Source: Strongyloides papillosus
Taxonomy: Eukaryota > Nematoda > Chromadorea > Rhabditida > Strongyloididae
Assembly: GCA_005656395.1 (NCBI GenBank)
Contig: SRSI01000030.1
Span: 310,001 to 374,000 of the forward strand
Direction of reading: 5' to 3'
Length of the DNA: 64,000 nt
A program made the position numbers and the translations under genes. Under the pieces are notes generated by a model. The model had not been told where the DNA came from and searched no databases. It was given only the letters and a program-made list of their open reading frames with translations. Positions 51,033-63,194 of this stretch are shown one piece after another; the first letter of the stretch is position 1; each line of letters starts with the position of its first letter.

Positions 51033-52205
51033 ACCGTATCAATTTCTATAATTTACTTTTTAATGACCTAATTCTATTAACAAACTCATTTTATATCAAA
51101 AATAAGGTTATAAAAAATTACTTTTTCGTTAATAAATTATTAGTTATCGTAGTATATTAACAGTTGTCTAAACAATAAGTTTAGTCATGAGAACATTGAT
51201 AAAAAAATTAGTTACTAAAGAAAAAACATAAGTTTTTGTTATATCAATATACTTTGATAATGTAATCTAACTTATACGCAGAGAAAAGGATAAAAAAATT
51301 TTTGATTATTATATTATCATTTTTCCTGTCATTATAAAAGTAGCGCCACTTCAGACATTTAGTTATTTATCGCTTCCAATTAAATTATATTTGCAGCAAT
51401 TATTTTTTTTTAAGTTATTTACATTTTGTTTTTATTTGTTAGAGATTAAAATACATTCTTTGTAGATACTTTTAACACTAGGAAAAAATCAAGTAAGTAG
51501 AATCAGGTATTTCTGATGAGGAAAGTTTTATTATTTTATGTGTAATGATATATTTTTGTAGTTTTCGAAGAATATTTAGATGGGTGATACGACGCTACTT
51601 TTATAGTGACAAGTAAAGTGATAATATATGTTAAAATTTTAATATTCTTATGTTATAATTCTATATATTATTTTATTATAATACTGAGATAACTACAAAA
51701 ATTAATCAGTTTTTCTTCCTTAATTTATTTTCTCTAATGTCTTCATTAAAAGACAAATTAGGAACATTGTAAAAGGAAAAGTGTTCATAACTAAACAATT
51801 TCATAATCTAGAGATTCTACAACGTAATATGCTTGAATATTATATTGTACTAGGAAAAAACTTTTTATAATCATTTTTTAGATTTATCTTCAGTGTATCA
51901 ATAATTTAACAATAGCATACCTTTTTTAAAAAATTAAATAAAGATATTCTATAAAATTATTAAGATAAATATTTTATTAATACAAATTTTGAAATTTTAG
52001 CTTACAATGGATATTTGTAATAAGTCAATTATTCTATGAAGAATAATGTGTAACGAAGAAAGATACATTCAAAATTAACAATATCCGCGATTTTTAAAAT
52101 AATTCTTATACATAAAATCTTTATATGCAGAATGTTTATGATATCTGGACATCCTTGAACAATTTGAGAGAACATCTCTACATGTGCTTGTACCAGCCAT
52201 GCCTC

Positions 52206-52733
52206 CTATACCTGCGCAAATAGTAAATCCACAAGTTTTTGGAACATATTTCTTATTAAATCAAGCCATAATGGATCATTACAGTATTTAAGATGAGCTC
52301 CACAACCATTAGTTCCATCTGGTACTTGATCTACAATTGATGTTGTTGTCGTAATTGTAGTAGTTTCTGGGGTAGTACATTTAAGTGTATATAAGTTACA
52401 TTTTGATTCAGCATTTAAAATTTTACAAAAAGCATCTGTAAAGCAAATAGCTTTCTTAACACATGACTTTGTTTTAGCACCATCAGTGTCATCTATTTCT
52501 TCACAAGTTTCACCCTTTCCACATTGTTCTTCAACTTTCGCTGGATCACATTCTAGACCACAGAAATTAGCTTTCTGACCATCAAATACCTTTTCTATAT
52601 CTTTTAAACATTTTGAACCAGCAATTCCTGCACATTCACCACTATTTCCACAGATTTTACTATCATCGGCTTTAATGAAATTCACTTCAAGAAAATAAAA
52701 TAAAAGAATACGAAAAAAAGTAGAACTGTGCAT
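52206..52733 (-). pseudogene. ShK-family gene B, unit 5
   Basis: Protein identical to B of unit 1. About 120 bp upstream of its ATG the sequence leaves the B-type promoter and becomes A-like (TAAGTTTAGTCATAAGAACATTG from 52878), so this last copy has a hybrid promoter. Confidence 0.75.
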
Positions 52734-52853
52734 ATCAAATCAACTTCTATATTTTACTTGTTAATGATCTAAGTCTATTAACTAACCCATTTTATATCAA
52801 AAATAAGGTTATAAAAAATTACTTTTTCATTATTAAATTATTATTTATCATAG

Positions 52854-53784
52854 CATATTGACAGTTGTCTAAACAATAAGTTTAGTCATAAGAACATTGA
52901 TAAAAAAATTAGTTACTGAAGAAAAAACATAAGTTTTTGTTATATCAATATACTTTGATAATGTACTTTACATTTTGTGCACGGAAAAAGATAAAAATAA
53001 ATTTTTACTGTTATATTTACCATTTCTCTTTGCATTTTTAAAGTAGCGGTGTCTCAGGCATTTAGATATTTATTACTGTCAATTAAATTATATTTGCAGC
53101 AATTGTTTTAAAAATTATTTACATTTTGTTTTTTCTTTGTTAATGATTAAAGTATTTTCTTTTTAAGGTACTTGTAATACTAAGAAATGATGAATCAAGT
53201 AGAATCACATTTTTTTGATGAACAAAGCTTTTTTATTTAATATGCAGTAATATCTTTTGGTAGTTTTTGAAGAATATTTAAATGGATTACACGGAGGTAC
53301 TTTTATAAATACAGGCAAAGTGATAATTTATGTTAAATTTTAAAAATATTCTTATATTATAGTTTTATATATTATTTTATTATAAATACTGAAATAATTA
53401 CAAAAATAAATCACTTTTTTCTCTAATTTATTTTCTTTAATGTCTTGAGTAGGAGACAAACTAGGAGCATCCTTTTCAGGAGAAGTGTTCTAAACTCAAA
53501 AATTTCATAATTTAGAAAGGTCAATATAACATGCCTGAATAATATCTTGTAATAGGAAAAAATTTTTACAATTATTTTTAAAGACTTTTTTAGATTTATC
53601 TTCAGTGTATCAATATTTTAACAATTACAAATCTTTTTTTTTAAATAAATAAGCATATTTTATAAAATTATTATGATGAAGATTTTATTAATACAAATTT
53701 TTTGATGTCATCTTACGAAGAATATTTGTAATAATTCAATTTGTCTATGGAGAATAATGTATAATGAAAAAAGTACGTTGGAAA
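52854..53784. other. ShK spacer right of the repeat array
   Basis: Same family spacer with its own substitutions: A-like promoter remainder, empty MITE site near 53235, 3' flank of the next gene. No gene. Confidence 0.5.
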
Positions 53785-54510
53785 TTAACAACGTCCACAA
53801 GTTTTAGGACAATTTTTTCTCATAAAATCTTTATATGGACCATAGTTGCAAAGTCTGGAATTCTTTGCACAGTCTGAGAATGCATCCCCACATCCTGCTG
53901 TGCCTGTGCCTCCTGTACCTGTACCAGTAGTATATCCACAAGTTTTTGGACACATATCTCTCATCAAATCAAACCATATTGGGTCTGTACAATATTTAAG
54001 ATGAGCTTCACAACTATAGGGTCCTCCACCTGATATTTTATCTACAATTGATGGTGTTGTAACAATTTTTCTTGTAGTTGTTGTTGTAGAAGTTGTTGTG
54101 GTTGTCGTAGTTGTCATGGAATTTGTTGTAGTTGGTGGGTTTGGGTTAAAACATTTTAATGTAAATAAATTACATTCTGGTTTATCGGGATTAATAGCTT
54201 TACAAAAAGCATCATTAATACATTCGACTTTCTTAACACATGAAAATACTTTATTATTTTCAATATCATCCATTTCTTCACATTTTACATCCTTTCCACA
54301 TTGTTTTTCTTCTTTATCTTTTTCACATATAAGACCACAAAAATTAGCTTTTTTACCGTCAAATAACATTTCTACTTCTTTTAAACATTTAGATTTAGGA
54401 ATTTTATCACATTCATCAGCTTTTGTACAAACTTTAGATTCAGCAGATTCAATAAATTGCACTCCAACAAAATAAATTAGAACAATACAATAAAAAGTAG
54501 AACAGTACAT
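53785..54510 (-). CDS. Secreted Cys-rich protein with two ShK-type domains (ShK gene 4)
   Basis: 241 aa, the longest member because of a longer Thr/Ser linker. Signal peptide, 12-Cys domain, four-Cys first module ([10 protein letters not shown]...CPKTCGY) and a complete six-Cys second module ending CPKTCGRC. Its upstream element differs by one base (CAGTTGTCTAAAT at 54638-54650). Confidence 0.85.
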   Translation of the reverse strand: MYCSTFYCIVLIYFVGVQFIESAESKVCTKADECDKIPKSKCLKEVEMLFDGKKANFCGLICEKDKEEKQCGKDVKCEEMDDIENNKVFSCVKKVECINDAFCKAINPDKPECNLFTLKCFNPNPPTTTNSMTTTTTTTTSTTTTTRKIVTTPSIVDKISGGGPYSCEAHLKYCTDPIWFDLMRDMCPKTCGYTTGTGTGGTGTAGCGDAFSDCAKNSRLCNYGPYKDFMRKNCPKTCGRC

Positions 54511-55547
54511 ATTAAATCAACTTCTATAATTTACTTGAATACTTCCTGATTCCGTTGACTAACTCATTTTATATCAAAATTAAGATTATAAAAAATTACT
54601 TTATCATTATAATTTATTACTTATCACAGTATATTAACAGTTGTCTAAATAATAAGATTAGTCATAAGAAGACTAATGAAAAAATTAATAGCTGAATCAA
54701 AAGCATAAATTTTTGTTATATCAATATACTTTTATAATTAAATTTACCTTATGCACACGGAAAATTATGGAAATAAATCTTCATTGTCATGTTATCACTT
54801 TATCTGTTATCATAAAAGTAGTGCTGTATCAGAGATTTAGATATTTTTAGTTTTCAATTGAATTGTATGTGCAATAAATGTTTTTTTTAAAGTTATTTAC
54901 ATTTTGTTTTTATTTGTTAGAGATTAAAACACTTCCTTTGTTGATATTTGTAGTACTAAAAAATGATGAATCAAGTAGAATCACAGTTTTTGGTGTGAAA
55001 AGCTTTTTTTATTTAATATGCAATGATATTTTTTGTAGTTTTCGAAGAATATTGAAATGAGTGATACAACGCTACTTTTATAGTGACAAGTAAAGTGACA
55101 ATATATGTTAAAATTTTAATATTCTTATGTTATATTTCCATATATTATCTCATTAAAAGTTTTGAAATAATTACAAAAATAAATCATTTTTCTCGCTAAT
55201 TTCTTTTCTCAAATGTCTTCAATAGAAAACAAGCTAAGAACATTCTTTTAGAAAAATGTTCCGAACTCAACAATTTCATAATTTAGAGAGGTCAATATAA
55301 CATGATTTAATGATATTTTGTAATAGAGAAAAATATTTTTACAATCATTTTTTAGATCTATCTTCAATGTATCAATATTTTTAAAAGTCCAAATCTTTTT
55401 TTAAAAGTAAATAAAAATATTTTAAAAAATTATTATGATCAAGATTTTATTGGTACCAATATTTTAATGTCGTCTTACAAAAAATATTTGTAATAATTTA
55501 ATTATTCTATGGAGAACAATGTATAATGAAAGAAAGTACGTTATACA
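54511..55547. other. ShK spacer between genes 4 and 5
   Basis: Family spacer: promoter of gene 4, a clean empty MITE site (ATTTAATATGCAATGATAT near 55011-55030), and the 3' flank of gene 5. No gene. Confidence 0.55.
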
Positions 55548-56820
<1,273 letters not shown>

Positions 56821-58110
56821 TTAATCCTCATCATCCTCAATAACAACCTTCTTCTTCTTGAGATCCTTCTTGTTCTTATGAGAACTTTCCTCTTCTTCAT
56901 CATCTGACTCTATCTTACGTGTTCCACCGTAGTAATCATCATCAGATCCACTATCACTACTGCTATAATTTCCTTGGGCATACCTATTCTTGATAGCATT
57001 TAATGATTCACCATTACGCTCCAAGAATTTGGAGGTTAATCCTGTATAACGAGGTTTCTCACGAATACGGCGTTGTTGATTCTCTCTCCTTTGTGCAGCG
57101 CGTAATTTCTCTTCCTCCAATTTCCTAATTCTAGCCTGTTCGACCTCTGGATTTTCACGAATCTCATCCTCCTGAAGAATTTTAACAGTTTGTGGCCTGT
57201 TACGTCCTTTAGCTCTACTGATAACAGGAATATTTTTCTCAAGTGTTCTGAAAGTAACCTTCTCCTTAAAAGGAGCTTGACCAAAGAGGTAAGAAGACAA
57301 TCTCATGAAACAATGACTAGTTCCACTTTCTTTTTGCGTAACGACATCAAAGAATTTCTTCCCTATTCTTAGACTTGTTGAACCATCAGACCATTTAACA
57401 ATCTTAGCATTTGATATCTTCCTCCCGGATGAATCACCATTCTCATACTTCCAGCGTATCACATTCTCTGTACTAATTTTAGCAATAACTCCATCATTCC
57501 CAACAAAATCACGGTCATCGAAGTAATCCTTATGGAAAGGCTTAGCATCAATCTTGACATATTGAGGAAGTTTCAATAAAGAAATTTTCGTATTTGAGAT
57601 TGTTGTATGGGGACGGAAGACTGAGATTGTCTCAGCTTCTTTTTTCTTTCCATGAAAGTCATCCTCGGATTTGTCTTCATCACTATCGGGGTGGAGAATA
57701 ATACCAGTTGGACGGTTATTCACTACTGGAGGCCCATTATCTTCCCCATCTGAATTGTCATCTGAGGATGATGATAAATCTGGCATGGCGTGTTTTTGTC
57801 CCTCTTGAACTGGTGGTTTCTTTTCTTCGTTTTGACGAAGTAGATCTTCTTCATCCTCCTCATCTGATGAGTTTAATTGCCTATGATTCTCCTTAAAATA
57901 TGTAAATAAATATTGTTAGAAAATAAGAGTGAAACTTACGGATTTATTGTGAGGACCATCTTCAGAAGATGAATCACTACTGGATGAGGAACCTTCTGAT
58001 GGTGATCTATACTTCTGTGGAGATACCTCGTCATCAGAAGAGTCCGAGGAAACAGGCCCGAAAGCTGGCCCAGGGTTTCTTTCATCATCAGAATCCAAAA
58101 TATTAGACAT
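56821..58110 (-). CDS. leo-1: LEO1, Paf1 complex subunit
   Basis: Two exons, 57940-58110 and 56821-57891, with a 48-nt intron ending TTTTAAG; the join keeps frame (413 aa). LEO1 is a nuclear component of the PAF1 complex that travels with RNA polymerase II and supports histone modification and elongation. The N-terminal third is acidic and Ser/Asp-rich. The conserved core carries LPQYVKIDAKPF, VIRWKYENG, SDGSTSLRIGKKFFDV and a TFRT strand. A basic coiled region rich in Arg/Glu follows and then an acidic Lys-rich tail. The start at 58110 (MSNILDSDDE) is the first ATG. Confidence 0.9.
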
Positions 58111-58335
58111 ATTGTTTAGAAAAATTCCAGAATGCAATAGATTACGGAATCAAGTACGCCTATGTAAACCAAAAACGTTACTCCACGAAATAAAATACCG
58201 CCTGGTCTTGTTTAGACTAAGTGATAAAAAATTGGTAAACTAACAACCTTTTTCTTGGGCCGATTGTTTGACATGCCCATTGGGATTGTATTACTTAGGT
58301 TACTTAATTTTTATTTTTCTATCAGCTAAATAAGT
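58111..58335. promoter_or_regulatory. Shared divergent promoter of leo-1 and the DDX10 gene
   Basis: 225 bp between two head-to-head start codons. It includes TTTCTATCAG 11 bp before the DDX10 ATG, a possible trans-splice acceptor. No TATA box seen. Confidence 0.45.
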
Positions 58336-60527
58336 ATGAGTGATAAGGGAAAGAAGAAGTTTAAGCCCAAATTTCCAAAGGAGAAGGGTGCTGAAAAAAA
58401 AGAAGTTAATGAGATATTAAAAAAATTGGAAGAATTTGATCAGGTAAGTGTTTAGATTATTATTCTTGAAAATTTTCTTGTTTTTAGAAAGCTTCTATAG
58501 AGTATTCGAATTTCAATCAATTTCCATTGTCTAAAAAGACGTTAGAAGGTCTTGAAGGTGGTGGTTTTGAGACTCCTACAGACATCCAAAGACAAACACT
58601 TGGATTATCATTACTTGGAAAAGATATTGTTGGTGCTGCAAAAACTGGAAGCGGAAAAACATTAGCATTCGTGATTCCTCTCCTTGAATGCTTATGGAAA
58701 AATAGATGGTCTAAAGCTGATGGATTGGGTGCTCTTATATTAACACCAACCCGTGAACTTGGAATGCAAATATTTCAAGTAATTAATACTGTAGGAAAGA
58801 AACATGATTTCTCAGTTGCTCTACTTATCGGTGGGACTGATGTAAATTATGAAAAGAAAAGAGTTGGAGGTATGAATATATTAATTGCTACACCAGGGAG
58901 GTTGCTACAACACATGGATGAGAATATCAACTTCCAGACGGATCAGTTACAGGTCCTTATCATTGATGAAGCTGATAGAATGATGGACCTTGGATTCAAG
59001 CATCAGATGACAGCTATTATTGAGAATCTCCCAAAGGATAGGCAGACGATGCTTTTCAGTGCAACCCAAACAACTGATACTCAACAATTGATTCAATTTT
59101 CATTGAAAGATCCTTCTTATGTCAGGGTTCATGATTCAGCTAAATACGTAACTCCTGATATGTTAGTCCAGAAGTATTGTATTGTTGAGGAGGAGAATAA
59201 ACTCAACTACTTATGGTCCTTCATCCATAATCATAGAGATAAGAAGATTCTCGTATTTGTCACTTGTTGTAAACAAGCACGATTTTACGTAGAATCACTA
59301 AAAATATTAAGGATTGGCCTTCCTATTCTTGGATTGTATGGTACAATGAACCAAAACAAAAGGACACATACTTTCCAGAATTTCGATAAGATTAACAAAG
59401 GTGCCACACTTATTTGTACAGATGTCGCGTCTCGTGGTCTTGATTTTGCTAACATTGATTATGTTTTACAATTAGACTGTCCAGCTGAAGTTTCAGATTA
59501 CATTCACCGTGTTGGGAGGACAGCAAGGAATGGTAAGAAGGGTGAAGCTGTGTTGGTTTTGACGAAAAGTCAGGAGAAAAGTATGGTTGCTCAGTTGAAA
59601 GGAAGAAATATTCCTATTAATAAGGTTAATGTTGATTTGGAGAAGCTTATTGATATTAAGAAGAAACTTCAAGTGTCTGTTGTTCAAGAACAGGAATTAA
59701 AAGATTTTGCCCAGAAAAGTTTTGTATCATACCTGAAGGCAATTTACTCAATGAAGGACAAGACAATTTTTGATGTCTCTTCTATAGACTTCAAAGCACT
59801 TTCAGAATCGTATGGTCTTATCACTCAACCAAGAGTTAGATTCCTTGATAAGAGGCTTGGTAAACAAATCCAAGCCGATAAAAACAATACTTTAGGATTC
59901 GAGAAGTTCGTCAATGAAGATAGTGATGAAGAAGATGACATTTTCTCGGGAGTCAAGACCAATGTTCAAGTGGATGAAGGAGATCCAGAAGAGTTAACTG
60001 AACTACCATCGAAGAAGGGTAAACATGTTATGACAAGAATCAAAGCTGCTAAACAATCCATTAAAGCTGGTGTTGCCACTAATAAACATATTGTCTTTAA
60101 CAGTGATGATGAAGATGAACAGGTTATTATTTCAGAAACTGTTTCTACTAATAATAAGAAAAGTGCTTTTGATATTGAAGAAGCTAAAAAAGAGATGAAA
60201 GAGATAAGTATTAAGGATAGACAAGCTTACAAGGAACGTAAAAAATTGAAAAAACTGGAGAAGAAAGAAAAAGCCAGACGAGCAGCTGGTGATGCTGAAG
60301 TCGTTTTAGATTTAGATGAAGGTGAAAGTTATAGTGAGGGAGAGTCTGTTGATTTGTCTTGGCTCCCAGATCCAGACAGGAAAAAACGAGTTAATGAGTG
60401 TGGAGAAGTTGAATACGAAGATGATGATTGCGGCAATGATTCTCCTCATGAAATAATTGAACCTAAGATCAAGAAGAAGAAACTTGAAAGTGATGAGGAG
60501 AAAGCTTTGGCATTATTGGGACTATAA
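58336..60527 (+). CDS. DDX10: DEAD-box RNA helicase, DDX10/Dbp4 type
   Basis: Two exons, 58336-58443 and 58488-60527, joined after Gln (715 aa). A nucleolar helicase needed for small-subunit rRNA processing; in yeast Dbp4 releases U14 snoRNA. Motifs: Q motif FETPTDIQ, AAKTGSGKT near residue 85, PTRELG, DEADRMMDLGF near 196, SAT near 227, TDVASRGLDF, and HRVGRTARNG near 375. The stretch after the helicase core (YLKAIYSMKDK, then YGLITQPRVRFLDKR) matches the Dbp4/DDX10/DDX18 C-terminal domain. A long acidic/basic tail with LLGL at the end follows, typical of DDX10. A 196-bp spacer separates it from UTP15 on the same strand. Confidence 0.9.
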
Positions 60528-60723
60528 AAAAGTTGTTATGTTGTTTTTTTTGTTTTGTATTGTTATTTGTAAATATTTTTGTATAGTATTTTACATTATC
60601 TAATAATTAGTTATAAATACTAGTTTCTTGCTACGAAACACCACACATGGTTTCATACCATTAACAATACTTTAAAACATAATCTTAAAATATATCGTTA
60701 CTTTTAGATAGAAAAGAAAAAAA
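60528..60723 (+). promoter_or_regulatory. Short spacer with possible spliced-leader acceptor before UTP15
   Basis: 196 bp. T-rich after the DDX10 stop, then ACTTTTAG ending near 60708, about 15 bp before the UTP15 ATG. A nematode operon with trans-splicing is possible. Confidence 0.4.
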
Positions 60724-62364
60724 ATGAATCGAGCCTCATACGTCAAAGGATTAGTTCCAGTAACAGAAAACTTGAACAGTATCCAACATTCAGATGATTA
60801 TCTATACTGGCAAAGAATGGAACAAGTAGCTGTTTTCCAGGAAGGAGGTAATATCTCATCAACTGCTTTTTTACCTATATCTCCATATCATGTTGCAACA
60901 ACCAGTGCCTTCAGATTAACGATTTACGATACAAATGTTTGTGATTCTGTTTCAACTAACTCACGTTTTAATACACAAGTCTTTGGTGCAACTTATAGAA
61001 AAGATGGTTCGTTATTAGGATGTGGGTCAATGGATGGTATTGTTAGATTGTATGATGTACATAAAGTTAATACTTCATTGAAGACAGCCTTAAGAACCAT
61101 CAAAACAGGGACATCACCTGTACATGTGGTATCGTTTTCGAGATCAGGACACAAAGTTGGTGCTATGAATGACAATGGAACTTTTAACATTTATGATGTT
61201 GCTGATACCTCTGGGAGGTCACTGTTTAGTAAAGAGGCCCATACTGACCATATACGTTGTGGAGGCTTTTCTGATGTCAATGAGAATATCCTTGCCACCG
61301 GCTCATACGATCATACAGTGAAGTTATGGGATACAAGAAAATCTGGGGATAAACCATTATTCTCAGTTGATCATGGGTACCCTGTAGAGAAAGTAATCTT
61401 ATTCCCTCATAGTAATATCATGGCTACGGCCGGAGGACAATTTATAAAATTATGGGACATGACTATGTCACACAAAGAGATCCACATCTTCGAGAATCAC
61501 CACAAGACTGTTACCTCATTATGTCTGGCCACAAAAAATAAAAAACTTGTATCTGCAGGTTTGGATAAGAGAATTAACATTTTCAATATAGCTTCGGGAG
61601 ACTTCAAATTAATATATCAAATGTCAACACTAGCCCCTGTTCTGACACTGGCTATGTCCCCAACAGACGATTGTATGGTGTATGGAATGCAAAATGTTGT
61701 AACAATTAATAGAAGGAAACCAGCTATGAAGAAGGATGTTCAGGTCAGTGCAATGAAACTTGCTCATAAAGAACCAAAGGCAAAGAGTTTTAGAAAGATT
61801 ACAACTACAGATACTGAGGGTCATACAGTAAGAGTTGAGGTTTCTGCTCCAATACTTGACAAAATAAACCTAGGACCAATAGAGAAACTGATAGTCAGTA
61901 AGAAATTTAACAAAGTGATAGAAGTGATATTCTATCGTTCTTCGGAATGGAAGAACAACCCATCAATGGTTGTAGCAGCGCTGCGACAAATATACTTCCA
62001 AAAAGCCCTGCGTCGATGCTTGACAGGTCGTGATGAAAAAATAATGGGGAATATTTTTAAGTTTATTAGGTTACATCTGTTCAATAACGCATATTTCTCA
62101 ACTTTAATGAAGGTAACAGAATGTCTAATCGAAATCTATAGCGATGAGACAGAATTTAATCAGGAGACAAAGAAGAATTTCAATGATTTAAAGAAAGTTG
62201 TGGAGCATGAAATTAAGAGAGAAGGTGAAATGCTGAGAATCAAGGGGATGCTAGAAGTTATCTTTAACGCCAATAAAAAGCACATCATGAAGGATGATCA
62301 TGAGTATGGTGATATTTTTGGAGAACTTGTCATTACACCAAGATCTTTAAATACTCTAAGTTAA
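60724..62364 (+). CDS. UTP15: UTP15, U3 snoRNP/SSU processome WD40 protein
   Basis: Single exon, 546 aa. UTP15 belongs to the UTP-A (t-UTP) module of the small-subunit processome, linking pre-rRNA transcription with 18S processing in the nucleolus. The N-terminal ~330 residues form a WD40 propeller; repeat ends include GIVRLYDV, GTFNIYDV, HTVKLWDTRK and FIKLWDM. The C-terminal UTP15_C domain starts around residue 380 (GPIEKLIVSKKFNKVIEVIF) with ALRQIYFQKALRRCLTGRDE. Length matches the family (about 510-550). Confidence 0.93.
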   Translation: MNRASYVKGLVPVTENLNSIQHSDDYLYWQRMEQVAVFQEGGNISSTAFLPISPYHVATTSAFRLTIYDTNVCDSVSTNSRFNTQVFGATYRKDGSLLGCGSMDGIVRLYDVHKVNTSLKTALRTIKTGTSPVHVVSFSRSGHKVGAMNDNGTFNIYDVADTSGRSLFSKEAHTDHIRCGGFSDVNENILATGSYDHTVKLWDTRKSGDKPLFSVDHGYPVEKVILFPHSNIMATAGGQFIKLWDMTMSHKEIHIFENHHKTVTSLCLATKNKKLVSAGLDKRINIFNIASGDFKLIYQMSTLAPVLTLAMSPTDDCMVYGMQNVVTINRRKPAMKKDVQVSAMKLAHKEPKAKSFRKITTTDTEGHTVRVEVSAPILDKINLGPIEKLIVSKKFNKVIEVIFYRSSEWKNNPSMVVAALRQIYFQKALRRCLTGRDEKIMGNIFKFIRLHLFNNAYFSTLMKVTECLIEIYSDETEFNQETKKNFNDLKKVVEHEIKREGEMLRIKGMLEVIFNANKKHIMKDDHEYGDIFGELVITPRSLNTLS

Positions 62365-63194
62365 TTATGGTTCTTGTAATTATTTTTTTTTTGTTTTTAC
62401 ATTGTATTGTTTATTGTTGTATTTTCGTTTACAGTTATGTATAGTTTGTTATTATTAAAGAAATTGATGTTGAAGTAAATATTTAGATGTTTTTGTAGAT
62501 GTATAAAATTAAATTAATACTTATTAATGATAATAAAAAGATTGGATATCTAAAATATCATAATTTCAATTAGCAATATTTTAAGTGTTCTTGAGTATTT
62601 TAAACAAATACTTTTGTGATTCACTTTTTAATGTAATGAAAACTTTTAAATCACTTTTATTAATATAAAAACATCATAATTAATCATGTTTTGATCATAA
62701 ATGATTTATTACTGAAGCTTGCTTTATATGAAAGTTCTACATCAGGCGCTTTGCATAGACAACATTGGTGGGAGATTTTTTTGAAATTTTAGGGACATTC
62801 TGCTTTTATTGTATCTTGGTGAAAGAGAATTGAAAACAGAAGAAAAATTACTTCAATTACATTTAAGTTACATGCTTTTAGTTAGTGCGAAGATATATAA
62901 TGATAAAAATTTATATAGCATTGTTTAAAACCCACGGACCCTTCTTTCGACTATCTACTTTGTACCCTTAACATCGACGATGAACAAGTAACTATCAACT
63001 GTTAAAAAAAACATGACTGTTAACAAAATTTCGTACATTAACACCTTTAGAGAAAAAACAAAATTAGCGACGCGACGAAGGTCTATAAATTTGATGAAAA
63101 TTGACTATATAACACAAATTTCTACAACATTTAATCATAAATTTCAATTCTATTCACCACTGTTTACTTATTTTTTAATACTTTTATATCTAAA
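62365..63194. other. AT-rich intergenic region
   Basis: 3' flank of UTP15 followed by the upstream region of the next gene. No coding frame with signature. A short open frame at 63013-63228 is not supported. Confidence 0.45.

Larger units (their letters stand above)
35592..52853. repeat. Five tandem, near-identical copies of a 3.42-kb unit
   Basis: The unit period is 3422 bp (3421 for the first copy, because one T run near 37716 has 8 instead of 9 T). Units start at about 35592, 39013, 42435, 45857 and 49279, and identity stops near 52853. I found no other difference in the stretches compared, including spacers. Each unit holds two - strand ShK-family genes (called A, 186 aa, and B, 175 aa). 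These are themselves an older tandem pair: their 3' ends and spacers are very similar, with a ~1.7-kb offset. Very recent amplification, strong homogenisation, or an assembly duplication could each explain the identity. Confidence 0.92.

Noticed and set aside
35592..52853. Regularly spaced repeats as a CRISPR or satellite array
   Set aside because: The period is 3.4 kb and each unit contains two genes; this is gene-scale tandem duplication in a eukaryote.
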